DNA of 64,000 nt from Pterobdella sp. o SKG-2022. Taxonomy: Eukaryota > Annelida > Clitellata > Hirudinida > Piscicolidae. The stretch is from positions 25,511,781 to 25,575,780 of the forward strand of contig OZ038321.1 of assembly GCA_964035795.1 (NCBI GenBank). Direction: 5' to 3'. Positions 40,533 to 50,556 of the stretch are shown here, piece after piece; the first letter of the stretch is position 1, and every line of letters begins with the position of its first letter. The translations under genes were made by a program, and so were the position numbers. The notes under the pieces are model-generated. The model saw only the letters and a program-made list of their open reading frames with translations, did not search any database and was not told the origin of the DNA.

Positions 40533-41031
40533 ACTTTAAACCCTCTGTAAAGAGTCATATTCATTCTATGAATGATGACGAAATCGTAATCAAAGTAATG
40601 GCACTTAAACAATTTTATGTTGAAGAAGCGAGGCGGCCCATGTGCGAATCATCCGTGTTATGCGTGGTGCTTGGTGTTGGACCGACCACCAGTTTTTTGG
40701 AGCTAAGATGAACTTTTTTTAAACCTAAGGACCGTAAGTTTGAGACAGAATACTTGAACGTCAGAAGAGATGAACACGATTGATCGGTTTAAGTGAAAAA
40801 ATTTCTCATCACGCAATATACACCCCTTATAGCAAATATTAAGTCATATCTGATAAATATGATCTTTATAAAAATTTCATCATGAGATAAAATCGATATA
40901 GTTGAAATATTAAATGCACTCAAGACAAATCATTTCATTTTTGTGGTAAGAAGATTGCTCGAAAAATGCCACATCATTCTGAACCGTTTTTCATTTCCAC
41001 TTAGGAACGGACTATTTGAAATTGTGTAAAA

Positions 41032-41864
41032 CATCATTGTTTTGAAGCTCGATCATTTTTTTACTTATTATAAAGAGGTTCATTCGAATTATGAAAAACC
41101 AATCTCTAATTTTTCTATTATCCTTGAATTAATTGGATAATTTGAAGCTCACAAAAGACTTTGTTTGCTAGATAATCGTGGTATTTGAAAATTTTTTTGA
41201 AAAGTTCTTCATATTTTGGAGTCAAATTTTTTGCATCGTCTTCCATCTTTAAGCTGTTATTCCACCACGTTTTGCTGTTTTGCCATTCTTTAATTTTGCA
41301 ATAGCTCTGTTGTGTTTCTTGTAACAAAAATACAATAAATTCAAAGCGTTCATCAAGTAATAAGCGAGTATGAAACGCAGAAAACACAATATGAAATCTC
41401 CAAACGTGTATATACTATAGAGTAAAAAGCTTCTAAAATAAAGTTTATTCTAGAAAAAGATAGAAAATAAGATGTTCTAGAACCATATAAAAAATGGAGC
41501 ATTTCAAAACAGTATAAAACATTTTAATAATAAAATATTGATTGTGCAACAACAAAGCTCTGTAAAAAGCTCATATTATTTCGTTGATGGAAATTGTATT
41601 GCTGAGAGGTTTTTGATATCTCTCAAAACACACTTTGCATCAAAGCTTTTTTTTCAATAGGTCTCCAACACTAATAAAACTGTTCTGATTTTAAAAATAT
41701 AATAATGAATTTTTAGACATCTAAATGTACTAAAAGCAATATCAACAGTCTTCAACGTCAATTTATGGAAAAAGATGGTATTTATGGTCGGCCATAGCTT
41801 TTTTTTTGATTCATTAGTTTTTCTTCATGTTTTGTCTTTTTATTAAATTTTGTCAATTTTTAAA
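41032..41864. other. Segment between array end and inverted copy
   Basis: The first about 130 bp keep weak, gapped similarity to unit positions 3790-3910 (for example AGGTTCATTCGAATTATGAAA against AGGTTTATTCGAATGATAAA), so the array ends inside an older related sequence. The minus-strand frame 41387-41118 reads SYCKIKEWQNSKTWWNNSLK and then KYEELFKKIFKYHDYL. It looks protein-like but I do not recognise it, and no other exon was found. Confidence 0.5.
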
Positions 41865-42262
41865 GTTTTTCTAATATACCTTTATGAAAACTTTTGATTT
41901 CTCAATGTTTGCAGCATAATTTTCTGTAATGAACAAACCCCATTTCATCTGATCTTTATTTTCAATGCTTCTAACCCAAAAAAAGATAATGTATTAGGTA
42001 ACAAAAATAATGAGAAAAACAATTATGATGAAACGTCAAAACTTATGATCGTTTGTGAAACCTAGTAAAAATGAGAATAAAACAATATACTTTAATATAT
42101 TTTTTTAAAAAAACTTGATGGAGATGTTTAAAAAAAACTCAATTTCAACAATTTGGAATCTTTTATAAAATATATTTAACTTGAAATTCTATAATTCTTA
42201 CCATCCAAATACTTTTATCCAAAATCACTCTTAATATTAATCAACAACAATGGTTCAAATCT

Positions 42263-45200
42263 TCACACAGCCACCAACATTCTGGTAGATTTCATGGATT
42301 CATAATATGTGGTGAGAGGACGATAATTAATTCCTTCACTATATGCTTTAGACCCATACACTCCATTCAAGTTAGATCTATGACAACGTTTGTACCACCA
42401 GCCACCCCTGAATCTTATAGCACAATTATTCGTAGATAAGTCATTATCTGAGTCAATTGTCGTAAAATTAGCCCCATTTTGAGCTGTCATGCCAAAACCT
42501 GTCAATTGTGAACATTTAACATTTGCTAACGCTACAAAACTGTCATCTAACTCCTTATAAATGTGTCATAATATTTATAATGGAAAGACAACAATATAAA
42601 GTTTTTATTACAAAATTGTAAAGCCTACAAATCTACAACTAGCTATTTTCAACGAAAAACGTACGTCTCAGATATATATAAATGCTATGATAAACGTTCT
42701 GAAGTTTTTTAAAGTTTGAAACACAATTCCTAAAATTTAAATAAAATCAATTACTTTATAAACAATAAAATAAATAATAAGAATTGACATAGTATACTCT
42801 TTTAGAGACTAGGCGTTCAAGAGCCTTTGTTTCGAGGCAGGGTGCTTAAGAACTAGCCGTTGTGAAAACTTTATTTAATTGATTACTTAATAAAAACTCA
42901 CCATATTTTTGAACGGGATCCTTAACGTGCAACTGGTATTTGTTTTCACATCCATCGATCTTGAAGAAGTTAAATTTTTGACAATAGACTGTTCCATTGT
43001 TTTTCTCTAGAATGAGCAAAAGCTTTGTGCCATTGGCGGTCAATTGGTGGATTCTTTCCAAACCTGAATGTATATTTTGCATGAGATGTATAGAAAAATA
43101 TTTGTAAAATTTTCATTGTAGGCAAAATTATCGAAGTCTGACTATAAAGCTTTTTACCTTAAACACATTTATTTAAATGAACCTGACCGTGAAAACTTGT
43201 TTTCGAAAGGATTCGTTCAAAATGAAAAAATTTATAATGTTTCTTCAAATTGAAAACAAATATTTTATAAGAATAATTTTTTCAAGATTTGAAAAGTTTT
43301 AAAAAGTTTAGAAAATTTGTTTCTAATGGCTTAACTTCGCGAACGAAGATTTTATGAAGGGGGGTTCCCACGTCTACTGCAAGCGCACTCGTGGCTGACT
43401 AGGCCAATGTGAGATAGACAGGCGTGACCACAGTGACTTCAGTTAAAGGTTATGTCAGAAACGACTGGTGAGACATCAAGCTTTTTTCTTCTGCAACGTT
43501 TTTCCTTCAGGTTGATTTTGCGAGAAACATCAAAAGAGGAAGCAGCCTGATGGTTGTGTAGCGCCAGGTGCCGCGGTTGGCACACAAAGTAGACTACTGG
43601 CTATGGTCAATGTGGCAGATACTGAGTGATTTTTCCAAAGAGGCCTTATAACGCCTCTTTGGTGCCTCTAAGTCACGGTGGTCAGTGGAAAGCTTGCTAT
43701 ACAAGGCCATCTTGGGTAAGCGATGATCGCCCATTCTGGAAACATGTCCTGCCCAGCGAAAGTTGTTAAATTTTATAAAGCTTGTTTAGTTCAATAAAAT
43801 TAACACAGCTGCGGTATCTAGATTATATCAAAGATCAGTTTACTCGATGCCTTTCAAATCGAGTTAAAGGAATAATCTGGCAAAAATATTTAATCAAGAG
43901 AAGCCTACAAAATAACAAAAACGCAAAAAATGAACCCAATCATCGCCTGTCGGCCGTATAGCTCATCGGTAAAGCATTAGACTAATTATGTAAAATTACT
44001 GGGTTCGATCCCACGTGGGCCGACAATTGGCACCCTGTGTGTTTTCGCTACAATCAATTTTATCAAGCATTTCGATTTTTACGGAAAAGCGCATTATAAA
44101 TACTTTATTAAATTGCATTACATTACATTTTCGCACATTTTGAAACTAGATACAACGGCGCAAAAAAGCTATAAAAAAATACTTCCTAGATACATCAAAC
44201 CTTTTATGGGTAGACCAAAAATGATTTTATCAGCTGAACTAAGAAAAGAACCGAAAACCCAAACATAATGTTCAACAGTCACTTATTGAAACTACGAATA
44301 AAGGCAAAAGAAAAAGTTTTGTAAGAAAAAATCTTCTAAATTATTCAATTTGTAGTTTTCAACTATGTTTTGACTTGAAACGGAAGTTCTATGAAAATAA
44401 TTTTGATATTAATTATACAGTTTTCAAGCTTTTGAAATCTCACCGATCCAATAGTTTCCATTTACATCGCCAAAACCATGGATGTAGTCTGCCAGTCCTC
44501 TTGTGAAGTTCACCGAGCCATCGACTCTTCTCTGAATTAGCTTTGCAAATGTTTGTATGGTGCAAATAATGACTTAAATATTATACACATAGTTTTCATA
44601 AGATATTTTTCATCATTTTTTGCAAGATTTTTGAAAATTTTGAAATAAAAAAAAATCCAGAAAATGAGAGATTGAATAAATTCAAAAACTCATATTTATG
44701 GGTTAGTAAAATAAAGTGTCGAGAATAAGCCGTGAAATACAAGCGAAAATGTCGCGTTTTGTCAGCAGTTCAAACATTTTGAAAAATAATAGCAAAACTA
44801 GAACTTTTGTGTGATTTAGTCAGTCAAACTGAACAAAAAGCACCATTGAAATGTAAGATGGGATGGAAGGATAGCATAATTTGACTGAAAGTATGGTTTA
44901 TGGTACAGAAAACACGTTAAAAAACTTTCCATGTAAGAAGGCATTATTATCATAACATTCAACGGTTGAGTTGGAACTTTAAGAATAAGGTTCAAAGGAA
45001 ACACAGAAGAGAATGAACAGTGTGAATGAAAGGGTCAACATGTTTGATGCAATTGAATTAAACGCCAATAATAAAATAAGCTTCATGCACTTTGGCGTGA
45101 TTTCACAGCTAGTTTTTCATGCCCTCAAATATGACAATGAGACAATATAAAGAAATTAAAGAAAACTCACCACCCAAGATTCATTACCAAGGCAATCTCC

Positions 45201-45296
45201 ACCTTTACGTACATCATCTATAGTGAACAAGCCTTCACATTGTGCATAGCTGGAAGCACAGTGTAAGATCAAGATCAAAAACAATGAACAAATCAT
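42263..45296 (-). CDS. Secreted fibrinogen-related domain (FReD) protein, inverted intact paralogue
   Basis: Exons on the minus strand: 45296-45171, 44540-44444, 43063-42902 and 42546-42263, totalling 669 nt (222 residues plus stop). Phases agree throughout (0, 1, 1). Order: signal peptide (about residues 1-18), then almost at once the FReD with W-V-L-I-Q-R-R-V-D-G, GFGDVNGNYWIG, NGTVYC, DSDND (calcium site), GGWWYKRCHRSNLNG and GINY. There is no collagen, coiled-coil or Ig segment, so it is a stand-alone FReD. The exon 4 acceptor TTAG at 42550-42547 is intact, unlike in the tandem units. The Trp usual after GIN is Tyr, so the classical acetyl-binding pocket may differ. Intron 2 is only 1,380 bp and holds one SINE and a LINE 3' end. 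Likely an innate-immune or recognition lectin; exact ligand and orthology unknown. Confidence 0.88.
43345..43762 (-). mobile_element. LINE 3' end in intron 2 of inverted FReD gene
   Basis: Reverse copy of the last about 420 bp of the LINE at 13330-14620, including the LRWAGHVSRMGDHRLPK coding part. The 5' part of the LINE is absent here: similarity stops abruptly at the GCTGGGCAGG site. Confidence 0.85.
43949..44130 (+). mobile_element. tRNA-derived SINE in intron 2 of inverted FReD gene
   Basis: tRNA-like head with A box TAGCTCATCGGTAAAGCA and B box GGGTTCGATCCCAC, anticodon position AAT, then a body ending TGCATTACATTACATTT. Absent from the corresponding intron of the tandem units. Confidence 0.85.
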
Positions 45297-45335
45297 TTTG
45301 GATGTTTTTGAATGCTGAAGCTTAAAAACTTCCTT

Positions 45336-45343
45336 CTTTTATA
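45336..45343 (-). promoter_or_regulatory. TATA box of inverted FReD gene
   Basis: TATAAAAG on the minus strand, 40 nt before the ATG at 45296. Similarity to the tandem units stops about 30 nt further upstream, near 45372, so distal regulation may differ from that of the tandem copies. Confidence 0.7.
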
Positions 45344-45521
45344 AGGTGAAAAGACACGCAAACATCACTTTTATATTTTTCATAAAGCTGAAAATTTTTA
45401 ATTGGCTTTGAATTTTATGATAACAGAAATTTATTTTTCCCAAGTTAAATTCAATTAAAAAGAATCAATTAAAAGCTAGAATTTTTTTATTTTTGATGTC
45501 CGATTTTGTATCACAGAGTGC

Positions 45522-46035
45522 CTAGGTATTTGTACTCTTCCCATGTAGAGTCGTGATTTCTGGTGATGCAGTATCGCTTGTTTTTTTTTGTTTATTGTAA
45601 GATTGTTTTGAGAGTTTGGTTGGAATTAATTTGAAATTTCTGAAAACCCAAGTTATGTCATTAGCATATTGCATTTCAATGTTGTTTGGTGTTGAAGGGA
45701 TTGACAAGTTGTGATCTTTAACTTTCATTGGTTGTATTTTCATACATTCGATAGGTGTGAGAGCTTTAGCGAGGTAGACGATGAGCAATATGAGGCTCAA
45801 ACAATCCCGTGGTACTCCTTTGCTGGTTGTGAAAATATTTTTCGAGTACTTTTTTCCAACTTTTACTTGGATCAACAGGTCGTGTAGGAGAAGTGATATG
45901 AGGTGTAATTTGCTGGGTTCAGTGTTTTTTCCAAGAAATGGAAGTCTTTTCTGTCAATATTGTCGCAGGCTTTGCTCATGTCTAGCAGTAGAATATTGGT
46001 TAGAGGAGCTGATCGCTTTTTCTATCAGAAACTTA
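45522..46035 (-). mobile_element. LINE reverse transcriptase fragment
   Basis: Minus-strand frames read SKACDNIDRKDFHFLEKTLN, then IQVKVGKKYSKNIF, TTSKGVPRDCLSLILLIVYL and MQYANDITWVF. These are RT motifs A, B and C of another LINE type; motif C is YAND for YADD and motif A has a frame break after it. It lies just upstream of the inverted FReD promoter, where the tandem units have unrelated sequence. Confidence 0.75.
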
Positions 46036-46272
46036 AATGCCATGACATGAGCGCTTCTGAAGCAATCTTGATAACTGTGCGCTATAAAAATCTTAATAAT
46101 AATAATAATAATGTTTGGATGCACCTCGGCCTGGTTGATATGCTGCTTGCGTGGGTGGTATAAATTAGCTAATTCTATCAAATATTCAGTTTAATAAGCT
46201 GATTGCTAAGATTTTTCTGGTGGGTGTGAGCTGTCGATTTAATGAGATACCACGTTTGTTATGAAATTTGAA

Positions 46273-46440
46273 GTAATGTAGTGTAATGCGGTATTTATAA
46301 AGCGCTTTTCTTCAAAGTTTAAAACGCTTGCTACCAATTTAATTTAGCGAAAAAAGGTGCTAATTGTTGGCCCACGTGGGATCGAACCCGGTAACTTTAG
46401 AATATTAGTATAATGCTCAGCCATTGAGCTATAGGGGCAT
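46273..46440 (-). mobile_element. tRNA-derived SINE with empty site in tandem units
   Basis: Minus-strand SINE of the same family (B box GGGTTCGATCCCAC). It interrupts sequence that is continuous in the units near 4460: TTTTATGTCT and CACAAACGTGG are adjacent there but separated by about 200 bp here. Confidence 0.82.
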
Positions 46441-46705
46441 AAAAACATTAAGCAAGACATAAAATATTTAGCAAGATACATTATTGATCAAAACATTCAG
46501 CATCACACAATATTGATCAACTTATACATTAGAACACTTTTATTTCAAGTTAGTTTGTTAAACACGGAGCTTCTTGATTTGACCTTTATTTGTCAAATGC
46601 TGTAATTTTTGGCCATATTCAATGTATTTCAAGCGTTTAGAACATAGTACTAGTAGTTTTAGAAACCCAATAAATTTCATAGAGATAACAGACTTTTCGT
46701 TAACT

Positions 46706-47070
46706 GGTCCTGGGCATGACGTTATACTCCACCGAAGACAGCGTCTCCAATTTGAGACTGCTTTCCTGTTATAACCTGGATAACAGTAGACTTCGGTAAC
46801 AGGTATCGACAAACTGATATCATGGTATCGTTGTCATTTGGCTTGGCGGAGGATCATTCTTTATTGACAACGGCAAGGCAAACTGCCCAAGTGTGGGAAC
46901 GGCGGTTCTTGAAATCCGATAGTTTCAAGTTGGACGTTAGCATGGGCTGGCAGTTCTATGAAAACTTTGTCCCAACTAAAAATGGCTTTCATTAGCCGAC
47001 TGCTGTATACCCCAGCTACTGGGACGCCTGCAGCAGTATAATCTAATATGGATATCATTATTATTTTTAA
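46706..47070 (-). mobile_element. About 365-bp insertion of unknown family
   Basis: In the tandem units GTTACT is followed directly by CAGTTAACG (unit 4206-4220). Here those flanks are separated by about 365 bp that is clearly more GC-rich than its surroundings. On one strand it ends ATTATTATTTTTAA. It contains an open minus-strand frame with DYTAAGVPVAGVYSSRLMKA that I do not recognise. Confidence 0.6.
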
Positions 47071-47414
47071 GTAACATTCTCAAGTATATATACTTGTTTT
47101 ATTTGGTATATGAATTATATAAATTTAATAAAAAATAATTCAAACATTTAAAAATTGAAAAATAATCAAGTTTTTTTAGAACAATTTGAACAGTAGTCTT
47201 TGTTTAGAGAAACTGGCATTGTGCCTTCAAAATAATGTGGCAATTTTGAAAACTTTTCAGTTTTGATGTAAGTTTGTTTGTAAATTGCGTGCAATACAAA
47301 AATAATTGATAATAATTCATGCTTGAATCCTTGTGAATCTATTTATTCGATTTTTTTTAAAAACAGTTATAAATACACAATTAAACTTTAAAAACATCAA
47401 TTGAGGATTCATAC

Positions 47415-48358
47415 ATTTCAGTTTTTATTTTTCGAAAAATGAGGATTTTAAAGATACTTTATTTTAAAGAAACTAAAATTTTCAATAAGTACAATCTTAT
47501 CATAAACATTAGTGACATATTGTAAGAATTGTTCAGATATATAAAGGAATAATCATAGATAGTTAAGTAAGAGATAAAAGTTAATGTTTTAAGAAAGGTT
47601 GTAATTAAAGTTATTGTAATTATTTATTTCAAAGGATCTTTATTTATCTTCTTTCATGTCTTTCCATTTCATTTTTTGGTTTTTTATTTTTTCAGAAGAG
47701 AATCCCATGCTTTTGACTTCACTGCCATTTGGGAATCATTGTAACCATTGTTTGTTGAATCCTGCTTCCGTATCTCAAGGCTCTCCATTATTGTTAGGTT
47801 TCTTTGTAAGTTGTTTTTGTTTTTTTCTTGAAATGTTTTAATTATTTTCGGGTTCTCCCAATCTATATGTCCTGTCGTACAGCTTTTCGCATGCTTGCTT
47901 ATGCCACTAATGTGCTCATCTAACTTTTTGGGCTCAACATCAGCCTTGTGTTGCTTCATTCTAGTGGATATGTTGACCCTTGTTGGTCCGATGTATTATT
48001 TTTTCGGATCACAACTGCAATTTAGGCTGTAAACACCTTTTCTTGCCATTTTTTCTATTTTTTGTTTATGGAACAAGATGTTTTTCAGTTTTGTACTTGA
48101 ATGGGTGTGAAAGGCTACATGATTGTCTGTGAAAGCTTTTTTTAATTGGTGGTTTATGTATGGTAATGAAACCTATGCACTCATTTAACTTTAATCTCTT
48201 AATTAACTATCTATGATTATTCCTTTATATATCTGAAAAATCCTTACAATAACTCACTAATGAATTGTGGTAAGATTGTACTTATCGAAAATTTTAGTTT
48301 CTTTAAAATAACGTATCTTTAAAATCTTCATTTTTCAAAGAACAAAAACTGAAATTTA
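47415..48358. mobile_element. Long fold-back element with about 170-bp inverted arms
   Basis: The left arm, about 47415-47585, and the right arm, about 48185-48358, are imperfect reverse complements. Both contain AAACTAAAATTTTC and ATAAGTACAATCTTA, the core of the smaller fold-backs at 17012. The approximately 600-bp interior carries the Penelope GIY-YIG fragment. Either two elements inserted around it or a fold-back captured it. Confidence 0.78.
47684..48100 (-). mobile_element. Penelope-like GIY-YIG endonuclease fragment
   Basis: The minus strand reads ARKGVYSLNCSCDPKK, a stop, then YIGPTRVNISTRMKQHKADV (the GIY-YIG core), then SCTTGHIDWENPKIIKTF and NLQRNLTIMESLEIRKQDS, typical of the Penelope C-terminus. 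One stop codon interrupts the domain just before YIG. It is the C-terminal counterpart of the RT fragment type at 2169, though not contiguous with it. Confidence 0.85.
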
Positions 48359-48419
48359 TAATACGAGATACTTGCGATGTCTCTAAAAGAATTCATACAT
48401 TTATTTAAAAGAAAAGCTA

Positions 48420-50300
48420 TAATTTTCGATAAATATAGCCTTAGCATGCTATGAAGCAGCTGTGAAAACTATCAAATGTGCAAGCGAAACCATAATTAGG
48501 AACGACCTGAATCGATTTACTCAACTAGATTAGTTAGAACCATTTTAAAGCCCAAGTACTCATGAAACTTCTTTAAAGCTTCGAAACTTTATTAACAAAG
48601 AAATTGACATACGAAATACACAGTCTAATAAATATATTTACACATAATAATAAAAAAGAACAGTAATACCCCTTGAATGTGTATCAGTACGCATTTTGAG
48701 TACTTTTTGAAAATATTTTTTTAAAATTCTCTTAAGTGATCATTGAGAACACAGTTTAAAAGTGTATATATATATGAATATTTATGTCTGGGATAAAACA
48801 TCAATGACTTATTGGACGACTTTATAGGAGTATTGTATGAAATGGTTATATATAAAGATATTTTAAAGCAATCAACACACCAATAATAAAATAATAATGA
48901 AGAACAACAGTTAAAACTTATAAAAAATAGTAAATGATGAATATTGAATAAAAGTTAAATATAATAAAAAAATAAATAGTAAAAAATATAAAAAATAAAG
49001 CATTTGAGTCGTTTAACATATCATCAAACTTGGCGTCAGGCTGATAAATACTTAAACATTAGCGGCTTTTATGCGCCATGAATCAATATAATACAATCAA
49101 ACACTAGTTTCTACAAGTTTCTCGAAGCATAAAGCTTTTCGATTTTCTATAAAACCCCACGGGTTCGACTTGGTGTAAATCGAAAGATTTCGTGCAGTAA
49201 TAAACCTGCCAACATTTTAGTTATTTTCATACCATGGTGATTCATCATCAATTTATCCAATATTTTTTTAACATACATTTATATTTGTTTCTTTGATAAG
49301 ACGAGTTTAAATAATTGTTTTGTTTAACTATTAGGAAACTAAAGCTGCATTAGAAAAAACACAAGGGTTGTTAATCGACATAATAATGTAGAATTTAGAG
49401 CAACGAGAGGTTAATGTATGTAGATCTTACATGACTAAGGAATATTGATAATTATAATACTTGATGATTTGATGTCTTGTAATGGCTTCGTTGATGAACG
49501 AACCACCAGGTTTTTGTAGAACATCATAATGACAAGGTTGGAAGCACGAGAAACATATAAAAATATGTGAATCCTAAACACAAGACTATTTGAATTTATT
49601 TTAAGAGACCTTTTCAATATATTCTATATCTTCATAGGGTAACTAAAATTAGTTACCTATAAAAGCTTCATCAAAATGAAAAATTCAAATAATCGTGTTT
49701 TTATGGTTCACAATTTTGAGGCTAATAATTAAGAATATTAGTATTTTTTGCAAACTTATTCCTGTTTGAGGATGAAACGCGAAAGATACACATGTTTTTG
49801 CGAAGTTGAAAAAAAAACTGAATCTGAATAAAAAATGAAAAAAAAGAAAATTTAAACTTTGGTAATATCATGTAGGGGTGGATGATAGAAGTGAGATTGC
49901 GACTATGAACAAGTGGTTAGTGAGTATGTTTTATATATATGCAAAAAATTTAAAAAAAAAAAACGAAAACATACAGAACTAAAAAAAACTTAAAATATAT
50001 ATTCAAAAAAAGGGTGAAAACAAATATATGTACGAACCATAACTTGGTTGCAAAACGAATTCAATATCATTGATTAGGCTATATAAACAAAAAGTATAAT
50101 TCTTTTATTGTTACTATCATTTCATTATTTTTATGTTGGTACAATCCTGAAGCATACTGTCAATCTTCAACACTGAAAGGAATAGAAGAAGCTTTGGAAT
50201 AGAAAAAAAATAAATCAAAAATGACTAGATATAAGCATACACACAACGAAATGACAAATGCAAATATGCCACAACTATGACTGTGACTCTTTTTTGACGC
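48420..50300. other. Gene-free AT-rich DNA downstream of the SH2 gene
   Basis: It begins with a half copy of the hairpin family (GCTATAATTTTCGATAAAT at 48416). Beyond that I see no supported exon, RNA gene or repeat array. Part of it may be 3' flank of the minus-strand SH2 gene. Confidence 0.6.
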
Positions 50301-50556
50301 TGCATGATGGAAACTTTATTATTGGCAGCTTATATATGCTTGTTTGTATCCATAACTGAAATAATTATAACTGGTTGCCAATTTGGCAATATATTAAGAA
50401 AAAATGATAATAACGAGGATAAATGCCACAATAATAAAAATAACAAAAACAAGAATAATAATAAAAATAATAAATGGTTGAATTTAAAAGATGCTCGTGG
50501 CAGATGTTATTGAAGGTCTGTGCTGATTAATAAAAATAATAAGACAACTGATGAAG

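Larger units (their letters stand above)
1..41031. repeat. Tandem array of an 18,621-bp unit (2.2 copies)
   Basis: The sequence from 1 recurs at 18622 and again at 37243, giving units 1-18621, 18622-37242 and a partial third copy 37243-41031. All open frames in unit 1 reappear at +18,621 with the same translations. The two differences I noticed are 14307 G versus 32928 A, and 14729 G versus 33350 A. The third copy leaves the unit sequence at about 41031 (unit position 3789). Because position 1 is simply a point inside the period, the array probably continues upstream of the window. Each full unit holds one FReD gene copy plus PLE, LINE, SINE and fold-back insertions. It is either a very recent real amplification or partly an assembly artefact. 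Confidence 0.97.
41865..47263 (-). repeat. Inverted, diverged duplicate of part of the 18.6-kb unit
   Basis: Read on the minus strand this matches the unit in three blocks. 43762-41865 matches unit about 14210-16150 (LINE 3' end, exons 3 and 4, 3' flank). 45372-44140 matches unit about 5465-6690 (promoter, exons 1 and 2). 47263-46440 matches unit about 4025-4460 with two insertions. Between the blocks the sequence is replaced by other elements. Divergence is visible in introns and exons, so this duplication is much older than the tandem amplification. Confidence 0.85.

Noticed and set aside
1..41031. Treating the array as evidence of a satellite or of three functional lectin genes
   Set aside because: The unit contains ordinary dispersed elements and only two full gene copies, both with the exon 4 acceptor defect; the third unit ends before the gene.
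45781..46163. Two overlapping plus-strand frames
   Set aside because: They are reverse-strand shadows of the LINE RT fragment whose motifs read on the minus strand.
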